Source: CAYRJD01 sp965205925 (lineage in GTDB: Bacteria > Actinomycetota > Acidimicrobiia > Acidimicrobiales > Poriferisodalaceae). Taken from it: a stretch of DNA of 64,000 nucleotides. Below, piece by piece: positions 33,965 to 42,024 of this stretch. The notes beneath the pieces are model-generated. The model searched no databases. It was not told the DNA's origin and was given only the letters and a program-made list of their open reading frames with translations. Both the position numbers and the translations under genes were made by a program. Location of the stretch: contig OZ242183.1 in the NCBI GenBank assembly GCA_965205925.1, positions 1,426,001 to 1,490,000 on the forward strand. Direction: 5' to 3'. How positions within the stretch are numbered: position 1 is the first letter of the stretch; each line of letters opens with the position of its first letter.

Positions 33965-34644
33965 ACCTCAAAATTCTCGCCGTTGAGGACGACCCACACA
34001 TCCTTTCGGCTTTGCACTTAGCGTTGGCCGATGAGGGTTGGGATATCACCGGAGCCGAATCAGGCGAAGATGCCATGGAAGTGTTTGCCAAGTCGGAGCC
34101 TGATGTGGTGCTAGTGGACTTAACACTGCCAGGCATGGACGGGTTTGAGGTGTGCCGCAACATCCGTAGCAGTAGCCACGTTCCCATCATCATCGTTACC
34201 GCCCGCAACAACACTCATGACGTGGTGGGTGGGCTTGAGGCGGGTGCTGATGACTATCTCTCAAAACCGTTCGCTCCTAAAGAGCTCACTGCGCGCATCC
34301 GCGCCCTATTGCGTCGCATCCGCTCTGTTAGCGGCAATGAAAGCGAATCCATCGTCATTGGTGATTTATCAATTAGTCCGGTCGAAGGAATAACCCGTAG
34401 AGGTGCCACCGAAATTGCACTGACCAAAACCGAATTTTTGTTGCTATGTGAGCTTGCACAAAACCTTGGCAAGGTGCTTAGTCGGGAACATTTACTAGAA
34501 AAGGTGTGGGGACTTGATGTAATGGGTGACGAGCGGATCGTGGACGTCCACATTCGTCGGTTGCGTATAAAAGTGGAAGACGACCCTGCAAACCCGCGGT
34601 TTGTAACAACCGCACGCGGTTTTGGTTACAGGTTGCACCCCTAA
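33961..34644 (+). CDS. OmpR-family response regulator, MtrA-like
   Basis: The 227-residue protein has a receiver domain with the acidic pair VEDD, the phosphoacceptor Asp in VVLVDLTLPGMDG (about residue 54), Thr in IIIVTAR and Lys in YLSKPF. A winged-helix DNA-binding domain (LTKTEFLLLCELAQNLGKVLSRE and VDVHIRRLRIKVEDD) follows. VVGGLEAGADDY is close to the MtrA sequence of mycobacteria. The true start is ATG 33961 with GGGAGG upstream; a longer open frame from 33757 is not coding. With the kinase and a GerMN lipoprotein downstream it resembles the mtrA-mtrB-lpqB locus, which controls wall metabolism and division. Confidence 0.93.
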   Translation: MNLKILAVEDDPHILSALHLALADEGWDITGAESGEDAMEVFAKSEPDVVLVDLTLPGMDGFEVCRNIRSSSHVPIIIVTARNNTHDVVGGLEAGADDYLSKPFAPKELTARIRALLRRIRSVSGNESESIVIGDLSISPVEGITRRGATEIALTKTEFLLLCELAQNLGKVLSREHLLEKVWGLDVMGDERIVDVHIRRLRIKVEDDPANPRFVTTARGFGYRLHP

Positions 34645-34656
34645 GGCCAGTCGAAC

Positions 34657-36228
34657 ATGAGCCCCAAGCGTCGTCGCGCTTTTACATGGAGGCGGCGTGC
34701 CCATGACTGGCTGAAGCGACGATCACTGCGAACACGCGTTGTGGCGTTGTTCACACTTGGCGCCGCAATAGCAGCATTGGTGTTGGTCGTGCTTACCTAC
34801 AGCCTGACCCGTGGCTCATTGCTAGATCAGCGTGAAGAGTCTTCGCGCACTCAATTCTTCGCAAATGCCCGCCAAGTTCAGGCTTCTTTACGGTCGGAAA
34901 ACCCTGATTTCTCAGTGTTGTTGGAATCATTGCCGAGCCTGGCTGATAGCCGTCCCATCGTTTGGACAGGTGAGAACACTTGGCGCTCCCCATCACTTAC
35001 ACCTGACGCACTGCCTGAAGCACTGGTAGAAGCGGTTATTCGGACTGCAACCGTTGGATCTCCAGCAAGTACAGCAACCGCTTTCGCTATGCGCTATAGC
35101 CAAAACGACCAGCGACAGTTTGCATTGGGTTTACGGCTGCAACCCAATGCGGTATCACCACTGGGCGACATCGCCTATTTCGAAGTAGTGCCGTTGGCCG
35201 AGATTGAAAGCACTCTGCTCAGCTTGCGCGCGATTCTCTTAGCCGGTGGAGCTATCACGGTTTTGTTGGGGGCCGGTATTGGTGTGTTTGCTAGCCAACG
35301 ACTACTTCAGCCTCTGGCCGTCATATCTGAGGCTGCTACATCGATCGCTGAAGGTCATTTTGAAACCCGCGTGACGCCAAGCGAAGACCCGGATCTTGCC
35401 AAGATCACTCAGTCGTTTAACGACATGGCGTCCAGCATGGAACGCCGAATTGCGCGTGACGCCCGCTTCTCATCCGACGTCAGCCACGAGTTGCGATCAC
35501 CGCTGCAAACGCTGAGATCTTCGATTGATGTGATGATGCGACGGCGCCATGAGCTATCGGAAAGTTCCGTCGCTGCTCTTGATCTACTCGCCAGTGATGT
35601 TGATCGTCTTGAGCAGCTTGTAAAGGATTTGTTGGAGATTTCCCAGACAGATGAGGGTGAAGGCACCTCTCATATGGTGCCGGTGAATATGGCAAAGCTC
35701 GTACGGCACAGCGTTAAGGATTTCGATAGCAGCCGAATTAGTGATTTGTCTTTGAAAGTGGAACCCGCTGCCGACAGGGCTTTGGTGATAGGTGACAAGC
35801 GGCGCCTAATCCAAATTTTGGACAATCTGCTGCGTAATGCAGAGAAATACGGAGAAGGTGTCGTGGAAGTGGAGATGCGCCTCTCTTCCGGCTCTGATGG
35901 CTCTTTAAACACGTCGGATGCAGCTAACGGCTCAACGGACCCGTACATGCTTATATCGGTGGAAGACAACGGGCCTGGGATTGCACCTTCTGAACGCGAA
36001 ATTGTCTTTGAGCGGTTCACGCGTGGAGCATTTGCCCGCAAGCGTGCGGTCAGCGGTGGTGCAGGCTTAGGGCTGGCATTGGTTTATGAGCATGCGCGAC
36101 GTCACGGCGGGGCGACCTTTGTTGAGAGCAAGGCCGACGGATCGCGCGGTGCTCGCTTTGTGGTGCAACTACCACTTGCTAACCAGACTGCCGCCGAAGC
36201 GCAGTACACGAACGGCTCAGATACGTGA
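34657..36228 (+). CDS. membrane sensor histidine kinase, MtrB-like
   Basis: The 523-residue kinase has two membrane segments (about 25-50 and 185-210) around an extracytoplasmic sensor region of about 135 residues. A HAMP domain (FNDMASSMERRIARDARF) follows, then a HisKA domain with phosphoacceptor His in SSDVSHELRSPLQTLR, and a HATPase domain with N box DNLLRNAEKYG, G1 DNGPGI and G2 GGAGLGLALV. SDVSHELR, VDRLEQLVKDLLEIS and the HAMP region are close to MtrB. It starts 12 bases after the regulator and ends four bases before the lipoprotein gene, so the three form one operon. Confidence 0.94.
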   Translation: MSPKRRRAFTWRRRAHDWLKRRSLRTRVVALFTLGAAIAALVLVVLTYSLTRGSLLDQREESSRTQFFANARQVQASLRSENPDFSVLLESLPSLADSRPIVWTGENTWRSPSLTPDALPEALVEAVIRTATVGSPASTATAFAMRYSQNDQRQFALGLRLQPNAVSPLGDIAYFEVVPLAEIESTLLSLRAILLAGGAITVLLGAGIGVFASQRLLQPLAVISEAATSIAEGHFETRVTPSEDPDLAKITQSFNDMASSMERRIARDARFSSDVSHELRSPLQTLRSSIDVMMRRRHELSESSVAALDLLASDVDRLEQLVKDLLEISQTDEGEGTSHMVPVNMAKLVRHSVKDFDSSRISDLSLKVEPAADRALVIGDKRRLIQILDNLLRNAEKYGEGVVEVEMRLSSGSDGSLNTSDAANGSTDPYMLISVEDNGPGIAPSEREIVFERFTRGAFARKRAVSGGAGLGLALVYEHARRHGGATFVESKADGSRGARFVVQLPLANQTAAEAQYTNGSDT

Positions 36229-36232
36229 GCGC

Positions 36233-36901
36233 ATGATGCAAGCAGATAGACGAACGTTTCGGTTAGGTCTCTGCGTGATTCTTAGCTGCGTGATTCTTGG
36301 TGCGTGCGGAATTTCAGTAAATGTAGAGCCCAACGAAATTGCATTGCCAGACGATGTGTTTCCTGTCAACAGCAATAACTCCACCGGTAACGGTATTTTC
36401 TCTCCGAACATGACGAGCCATCCCGTGTTCTTTATTGACAACGGCCAGTTAACGGAAGCGTCACGTGAACTACCTGCACCGGTATTTCTCGAAGGGCCTC
36501 TTAATAATTTGCTGGCCGGGCCAAGCGACACAGAGGTGGCTCAAGGGCTTGAGTCAGCCATTCCTGTTGGCACCGTTTTGGTGGATGTCCAGTTGTTGCG
36601 TGACAACACCATTGCCTTGCATCTGAACGATGTCTTTTACGCGGTTCAAGGCGAGCAACGTATTCGTGCAACCGCACAACTCGTCTTTACGGCTTCGGCT
36701 TTAGCGCAAAATACGCAAGGCGTGCTCTTCTACTTGGATGGTCGAACGCAATTCTTACCGGACGGCGCCGGCACCATCGCACAAGCTGGCGAAGGTGAGC
36801 AGCCTCGTGCGCTACGAGTTGAGGATTTTGATGAACACGTAACCGGTTCGGTGGCCGAAACGGAACCAGAAAGCCCGCAAGCGGATAACTCAACTGAGTA
36901 G
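36233..36901 (+). CDS. GerMN-domain lipoprotein
   Basis: The 222-residue protein has a lipoprotein signal peptide with lipobox LGAC around residue 25, a low-complexity Asn/Ser linker and a GerMN domain. The domain signature is GPLNNLLAGPSDTEVAQGLESAIP followed by LHLNDVF and LVFTASAL (about residues 75-185). In mycobacteria the third gene after mtrA-mtrB is lpqB, a much larger lipoprotein with GerMN plus a beta-propeller. Here only the GerMN part is present. ATG 36233 or 36236 follows the kinase stop by four bases. It probably sits outside the membrane and modulates the kinase, by analogy with LpqB. Confidence 0.85.
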   Translation: MMQADRRTFRLGLCVILSCVILGACGISVNVEPNEIALPDDVFPVNSNNSTGNGIFSPNMTSHPVFFIDNGQLTEASRELPAPVFLEGPLNNLLAGPSDTEVAQGLESAIPVGTVLVDVQLLRDNTIALHLNDVFYAVQGEQRIRATAQLVFTASALAQNTQGVLFYLDGRTQFLPDGAGTIAQAGEGEQPRALRVEDFDEHVTGSVAETEPESPQADNSTE

Positions 36902-36940
36902 CACGTCTGAATCGTGCGCCATAGCCGCTACGAGCGCTTG

Positions 36941-36946
36941 TAATCT
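36941..36946 (+). promoter_or_regulatory. -10 box for a leaderless start at 36954
   Basis: TAATCT is followed by 7 bases and then TTG 36954, the first in-frame start of the nucleoside hydrolase. No Shine-Dalgarno is present. Leaderless TTG starts are rare, so this is weaker than the ATG/GTG cases. Confidence 0.3.
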
Positions 36947-36953
36947 CTAATCG

Positions 36954-38039
36954 TTGAATACTCAAAACGATTACGGCGCCAACAAGCCTAAAAAATCCAG
37001 TAAACCCAAGATCATCTTGGACTGCGACCCAGGACACGACGACGCTGTAGCACTGCTTGTGGCCGCCAGGCACACCGAACTTCTAGGTGTCACCACGGTG
37101 TCTGGCAATGCTCCTCTGAGTTATACCACCGCTAATGCTCTGCTTATTGCTCAACTTGCGGAACTAAATGTGGAGGTATTCGAAGGAGCCGACAGTCCTT
37201 TGGTTTTTGTGCCGGCGCACGCGAGACATGTTCACGGTGATACGGGACTAGACGGCCCGGTTCGTCCTGAGGTAACTCGTCAGCCAGCCAAGCAAAGTGC
37301 AGTTGATTTCATTATTGACACGGTGCGAACGGTCGATGATGTGTGGCTAGTACCGATCGGTCCACTAACAAACATCGCTTTGGCGTTGCGGCAAGCACCA
37401 GACATTGTTGACCGCGTTGCGGGTGTGTCACTAATGGGTGGCAGCACGACCGTTGGCAACGTCACGCCGGTGTCAGAGTTCAACTTTTGGGTCGACCCTC
37501 ACGCTGCAGCGGAGGTTCTTTCCAGCGGTATTAAGCCAATACGGATGGCCGGACTAAATCTGACCCACCAGTTCCACTTTGGCAAGGTAGTAGTTGAACA
37601 GCTACTCGCAGCCAGACAAGGCTCAGCCGCCAATCAGGAGCCTGCAGCAAGCAACAAGCCACGCACGGTAAGCAAGTTCATTGCGGAACTGTTTGAGTTT
37701 TATCTAGCCACCAATAAACAGCAAACGGGCAAAGATGAAGCACCCCTACATGACCCGTGTGCGGTATTAGCTATTACTCACCCGGAGCTGTTCGAGTTTG
37801 TAAACGGACATGTCAGCGTGGCCATCGGTGGAGATATAGGTGGGGATATAGCTGGAGATATAGCTGGGGACATAGCTGGAGACGGAGCAAGCGAAGTGGT
37901 CGATGCAATGACTCGCGGTATGAGCGTCTGGGATCAGCGCCCTATCCCTACCAAAGCGGCGAACTGCGAGATTGCGCTGAGCATTGATCAAACCACTGGC
38001 ATGCGTATCGTGACAGACACCGTCGCAAGTTATCCGTGA
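36954..38039 (+). CDS. inosine/uridine-preferring nucleoside hydrolase family protein
   Basis: The family cleaves ribonucleosides to base and ribose using a calcium-bound water. The 361-residue protein has the calcium site ILDCDPGHDDAVALLVA near residue 20, VSGNAPLSYTTANAL, LVPIGPLTNIALAL and LHDPCAV. After residue 290 a run of Gly/Ala-Asp-Ile repeats, made of five 12-base units, is inserted before the C-terminal helices. The next gene, an Fe/2OG oxygenase, starts 10 bases after the stop, so the two are probably one operon. Base preference cannot be read from the sequence. Confidence 0.92.
   Translation: MNTQNDYGANKPKKSSKPKIILDCDPGHDDAVALLVAARHTELLGVTTVSGNAPLSYTTANALLIAQLAELNVEVFEGADSPLVFVPAHARHVHGDTGLDGPVRPEVTRQPAKQSAVDFIIDTVRTVDDVWLVPIGPLTNIALALRQAPDIVDRVAGVSLMGGSTTVGNVTPVSEFNFWVDPHAAAEVLSSGIKPIRMAGLNLTHQFHFGKVVVEQLLAARQGSAANQEPAASNKPRTVSKFIAELFEFYLATNKQQTGKDEAPLHDPCAVLAITHPELFEFVNGHVSVAIGGDIGGDIAGDIAGDIAGDGASEVVDAMTRGMSVWDQRPIPTKAANCEIALSIDQTTGMRIVTDTVASYP
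37827..37886 (+). repeat. five 12-bp units in the nucleoside hydrolase gene
   Basis: Five consecutive 12-base units, starting ggtggagatata and ending gctggagacgga, encode Gly-Gly-Asp-Ile or Ala-Gly-Asp-Ile. Copies differ at one to four bases. Confidence 0.95.
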
Positions 38040-38049
38040 GCAGTTGTCA

Positions 38050-39162
38050 ATGAGCAAGCTGGAAAACAACACAGCCGTTGAACCGGGTAGTGGTACGGAG
38101 ATTCTTGATGTTGACCTGCTGGCCTTTGAAACCGGCTCGCAAGCGCAACGCAAGGCCGTTATCGACGGTGTTATGCGCAGCCTCACAACAGGTTTTGTAT
38201 ACACCCGCAGTGATCTGCCCGAACAGCTATTAGACGAAACCTACGAAATTCTGAAGCATTTTTTTGCGCTAGATGCAGAAACTAAATCCACCTATCACGA
38301 TTCGACCTCACAGGGATCACGGGGATATACAGGACTGTTGGTTGAAACTGCGGCGATCTCCGAGACTCCCGACTGGAAGGAGATGCTCAACTGGGGTGAG
38401 CAACTGCCAGCAGGGCACCCTCTAGCTAAGCAGTATCCAAGGCGTTACCTCGAAGCCATCCTGCCGCGTGATGAAGACACCGGCATAACTGGTTCGGCCG
38501 AAGTGTTAGCCCAGTTTCACAGCCTGCTCGTGCAACTTCAAACCAGGTTTCTGCGGATCATTGCGCTAGGTATCGGTGTACATGAGAACTATTTCGATGC
38601 GATGGTTAACCATGGTTCGCACTTAACCAGAGCTATCCGTTACCCGCCAATGAACCAGGCTCCCACCGGCGCCAACGGAAATACCCCTCATCGTTGGGCA
38701 GAAGAGCATGGTGACATCAACTTGATCACTGCGTTACCGCGTGCCACTGCCAGGGGGTTGCAGGTGCTCGTGGGCTCACAAGAAGCAACCAGCGAAGCCT
38801 CCGGTGGAATAGTTGGTGGAATAACTAGTGGAATAGCTAGTCGAACCGGTGGACGATGGATCGACGCCGCCCCGCCAGACGGCTATGTAATCATCAATTC
38901 CGGTATTTTGATGGAGCACATCACAAACGGATTGATCCCGATTGGCTGGCATCGCGTTGTAGCCGACAAAGCTCAAACCGAAGATCGACTAAGTGTGGTT
39001 CAGTTCTGCCACCCCACACCCGGAACCATTTTGATGCCAGCATCTTCCACCATCACGCCAGAGCGACCTTGCCGTTTTCCTGCGCTAAGCGCAGAAGACC
39101 GTTTGTTACAGGTGCTGTGGGAAATCAACATGCTTGACGACGCCCGTCGTGTTAGCGAATAA
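38050..39162 (+). CDS. isopenicillin N synthase-like Fe(II)/2-oxoglutarate oxygenase
   Basis: The 370-residue protein has the DIOX_N region (GFVYTRSDLPEQLLDETYEI) and the jelly-roll core with iron ligands His and Asp in EEHGDINLITAL. The distal His is in IGWHRVVADK, and the Arg/Ser pair for 2-oxoglutarate is in EDRLSVVQF. The family includes thymine hydroxylases, flavonoid and antibiotic enzymes; the substrate is unknown here. Co-transcription with a nucleoside hydrolase suggests a free base or nucleoside product. ATG 38050 is preferred over TTG 38044. A Gly/Ser-rich insertion of 12-base repeats sits in the core between the HxD motif and the last His. Confidence 0.88.
   Translation: MSKLENNTAVEPGSGTEILDVDLLAFETGSQAQRKAVIDGVMRSLTTGFVYTRSDLPEQLLDETYEILKHFFALDAETKSTYHDSTSQGSRGYTGLLVETAAISETPDWKEMLNWGEQLPAGHPLAKQYPRRYLEAILPRDEDTGITGSAEVLAQFHSLLVQLQTRFLRIIALGIGVHENYFDAMVNHGSHLTRAIRYPPMNQAPTGANGNTPHRWAEEHGDINLITALPRATARGLQVLVGSQEATSEASGGIVGGITSGIASRTGGRWIDAAPPDGYVIINSGILMEHITNGLIPIGWHRVVADKAQTEDRLSVVQFCHPTPGTILMPASSTITPERPCRFPALSAEDRLLQVLWEINMLDDARRVSE
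38803..38850 (+). repeat. four 12-bp units in the Fe/2OG oxygenase gene
   Basis: Units ggtggaatagtt, ggtggaataact, agtggaatagct and agtcgaaccggt encode Gly-Gly-Ile-Val and similar. The second and third units match the dinB repeat except for two G/A changes and their last base. Confidence 0.92.
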
Positions 39163-39182
39163 CAGCACTAACAGGACCGAAC

Positions 39183-40643
39183 CTAACTGTTTGCATCACC
39201 TTCTAGCTCGGCTAGTAAGTCCAGTAGGCAATTTTCAACTAGCTCGGTCAGAGCCGGGTGGATGTAGAACTGTTTGCGGGCTAGCTGAGCAATTGACAGG
39301 TCAAACTCAAGCGCTCCAATCAATGGTTGCAGCAATATTGAGGCCTGGGCTCCGATGATGTGAACCCCCAGCAGTTTTCCTGTGTGCCGATCGGCAATCA
39401 TCTTTGCGAAACTGGTGGTGTCTTCCATGGCCCAGCCGTAGGCCGTATCACCGTATGCCTTTTTTGCAACCACGACATCGTGACCTGCTGCGCGCGCATC
39501 TCGTTCGGTTAGGCCGACGCTGGCGATTTGCGGATTTGAGAACACCGCGTGCGGGACGAAGGCTTCATTCACCGTTTTTAGCTCAGGGTCAGTCCTTGGC
39601 AAACCGGCATCTACGAGAAGGTTGTGTCGCAATGCCCGTACCTGAGCATTGGCCAGATGCTTTAGCTGGATGATGCTTGAGAGATCGCCACAAGCCCACA
39701 CACCCTTGACGTTCGTTGCGAAGTACTCGTCGGTCAAAACGCGACCGTTGTCGTGAGTTATGCCTGCGGCGTCCAGGTTTAACAGATCACCGTTAGGCAC
39801 ACGCCCGGTAGCTACCAGCAAGGTGTCACTAGTTAACCGTTCGGTAGCTGTGCTGGTTTTGTCGCTTTTGGCGTCAGTTATGTCGACATGAAACTGGTTT
39901 TGTTCATGTGAAACCTGAATCACGTTTTTCCCCAAGCACAAGTCAAAGTGTTGATCTGCCGCTTTAGTAAACGCAACCGACACTTCATCGTCTTCGGCTC
40001 GTAGCAGAGTATTGCTGCGATTAACCACGGTTACTTTTGTGCCAAGTGCGGCAAACACGTAGCCCAGTTCGCAAGCGATATATCCACCACCTAAGACGGT
40101 CATCCGTTCAGGCAAATCAGCCAAGCGCATCACGGTGTCAGATGTGTCGAACGGCACATCAGCTAAACCGGGGAAAGGTGGTACGAATGGTCGTGCGCCT
40201 GCTCCGAGCACGATGCGCGGCGCGGTAATCACTGCGTTTGATTCGGACTTAACCACCATGCTCTTGTCATCCAAAAAGCTCGCTTCACCCAGGAACACCG
40301 TGACATTGGCGCAACCCTCACCGACTCGATAGTTGAATCCGCTAGCAGCAATCGGATCAATTCGATCAAACACGCGATCTCTAATAGCTGGCCAGTCCAC
40401 GCTGTTAATCTGCGCGTCTACGCCATAGGTGCCTGCATGATTAATAGTTGTGGCCACATCAGCGGCATACACGAACATCTTCGATGGTATGCAACCAACG
40501 TTCAGGCACGTACCACCAAAGACAGCTCGCTCGACTATGGCGATTGACCAGCTGTCAAACTCAGGGCCAATAATGGAATTAGCTGAGCCCGTCCCGACAA
40601 TTATGAGGTCAAATTCTTGCGGAGCTTGCTCCGTTGTTGACAC
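39183..40643 (-). CDS. mtr: mycothione reductase
   Basis: Mycothione reductase recycles oxidised mycothiol with NADPH and FAD. The 486-residue flavoprotein has the FAD motif IIVGTGSANSII, the redox pair in GGTCLNVGCIP (Cys46, Cys51), the NAD(P) loop VLGGGYIACELGYVF, the second FAD block GVWACGDLS and the C-terminal catalytic YIHPALTELVENC. GTGSANSI, MFVYAADVA, RVFDRIDPIA and AYGWAMEDT closely follow the mycobacterial enzyme and separate it from lipoamide or glutathione reductases. GTG 40643 is the start, 14 bases after the serine hydrolase gene. The gene implies mycothiol as main thiol. Confidence 0.92.
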   Translation of the reverse strand: MSTTEQAPQEFDLIIVGTGSANSIIGPEFDSWSIAIVERAVFGGTCLNVGCIPSKMFVYAADVATTINHAGTYGVDAQINSVDWPAIRDRVFDRIDPIAASGFNYRVGEGCANVTVFLGEASFLDDKSMVVKSESNAVITAPRIVLGAGARPFVPPFPGLADVPFDTSDTVMRLADLPERMTVLGGGYIACELGYVFAALGTKVTVVNRSNTLLRAEDDEVSVAFTKAADQHFDLCLGKNVIQVSHEQNQFHVDITDAKSDKTSTATERLTSDTLLVATGRVPNGDLLNLDAAGITHDNGRVLTDEYFATNVKGVWACGDLSSIIQLKHLANAQVRALRHNLLVDAGLPRTDPELKTVNEAFVPHAVFSNPQIASVGLTERDARAAGHDVVVAKKAYGDTAYGWAMEDTTSFAKMIADRHTGKLLGVHIIGAQASILLQPLIGALEFDLSIAQLARKQFYIHPALTELVENCLLDLLAELEGDANS

Positions 40644-40657
40644 AGGCAGTTCCTGGC

Positions 40658-41896
40658 TTATACGAGCGCTTGGTAGACAAGCGTCTTAAGCTCCGGGCGG
40701 ATGGGGTGAGTGGTTGACGGCATTAGCTGGGTCAAGAACACCACCGTTAGGTCTTCGGCAGGGTCAACCCAGAATGCCGTAGAGGCGGCTCCGCCCCAGG
40801 CATATTCTCCCCCACTGCTAAGCACTTTGGCTTTAGCGGGGTTGAGGTTGACCGAAAAACCTAATCCAAACCCAACTCCGTCATTGGTCGCTTCGGAAAA
40901 TGAACCTCGTGAGAAGGCAGTCAAGTCACCGCCGCCTGGTAGATGGTTCTTTGTCATGTACTGCAAGGTGGTGCGACCGATGATGCGGTTGCCGTCCAGC
41001 GTTCCTCGTGCCAGCAGCATCTGTGTAAATCGGTAATAGTCCGCCATCGTGGACACCAGACCGCCGCCGCCAGAAAGCGCCTTAGGAGGCTTTAAGAAAT
41101 CCGAACTCTCGGCGTCGTCAAGCAATTTTCGCTGCTTTGTTGAGGGCAGAGGGAAGTAGTTGCTGGAGAATCGTTCTGCGTCTTCAGGTGGCACAAAAAA
41201 TCCTGTGTCGTCCATTCCCAAAGGATCCAGAATGTTTTCTGTGAAGTACTCGTCCAGTTTTTGACCTGAAATCACCTCCACTAGGCGACCTAGAACGTCG
41301 GTTGAGTATGAGTAGCTCCAGCCCGTACCTGGATCAAACAGCAGTGGAAGGTTCGCCAGCGCTTCACACGACTCTTTCAAATCGCCTGGCATGCTCCAGT
41401 TGAATCCATTGTTGCGATAGATCTCATCCACAAAATTTGCCATGTGGAAGTCATAAGTGAGTCCGCTCATGTGCGTCAACAGATCATGCACGGTGATCTC
41501 ACGCTTCGGCTCACGCGTTTCATAAAAGGCGGCGTTGCCGCTTGCAAACACTCGCGTGTCGCTAAAGGCTGGTAGCCAGCGCGATATCGGATCGTTTAGC
41601 TGAAAAAGCCCCTGCTCATACAGCTGCATGGCAGCTATTGAGGTAACCGGCTTAGTCATGGAGTAAATGCGATAGATCGTGTCCGTGGTTACCGGCAAGT
41701 CTCTTTCGCAGTCACGCCAGCCGTACCGATCAACATAAGCCACCTTGCCGCCGCGGCTTACCAGCACGTGGGTGCCAGGCAGGCGTTCGTCGTCAACGTA
41801 CTTATGCAAATGCGCACCGATCAATTCCAGTCGCTCGGCGCTCAGGCCAACCTCCGACGGATCTACTTCAACTTCTGCACATGTGGCTCTACTCAT
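40658..41896 (-). CDS. beta-lactamase-family serine hydrolase (esterase VIII-like)
   Basis: The 412-residue protein has the class C-like active site SMTK (Ser79, Lys82) and the Tyr motif in GWSYSYSTDVLGRLVE. The third element is probably GGGDL or the C-terminal GGEYAWGGAAST block. No signal peptide is visible, so it is likely cytoplasmic, as are many carboxylesterases of family VIII. The family hydrolyses esters or peptides; substrate is unknown. It starts with ATG at 41896 and is followed by mycothione reductase on the same strand. The 128-base divergent gap to the phosphatase gene holds promoters for both sides. Confidence 0.9.
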   Translation of the reverse strand: MSRATCAEVEVDPSEVGLSAERLELIGAHLHKYVDDERLPGTHVLVSRGGKVAYVDRYGWRDCERDLPVTTDTIYRIYSMTKPVTSIAAMQLYEQGLFQLNDPISRWLPAFSDTRVFASGNAAFYETREPKREITVHDLLTHMSGLTYDFHMANFVDEIYRNNGFNWSMPGDLKESCEALANLPLLFDPGTGWSYSYSTDVLGRLVEVISGQKLDEYFTENILDPLGMDDTGFFVPPEDAERFSSNYFPLPSTKQRKLLDDAESSDFLKPPKALSGGGGLVSTMADYYRFTQMLLARGTLDGNRIIGRTTLQYMTKNHLPGGGDLTAFSRGSFSEATNDGVGFGLGFSVNLNPAKAKVLSSGGEYAWGGAASTAFWVDPAEDLTVVFLTQLMPSTTHPIRPELKTLVYQALV

Positions 41897-42010
41897 GGTT
41901 TTACCTGTCCTGTATCGGCTAGCTGTGGCTGGTTATACCTACATGTTAGTAAACCGCTTTTTGCTCACTTTCGCACGCATGTGCCGGTATCAAAGCCGTA
42001 CAAATTGCCA

Positions 42011-42016
42011 TACAGT
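42011..42016 (+). promoter_or_regulatory. -10 box for a leaderless start at 42025
   Basis: CATACAGT ends in TACAGT, followed by 8 bases and then GTG 42025. No Shine-Dalgarno exists before this GTG. Confidence 0.4.
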
Positions 42017-42024
42017 TGATAGCC

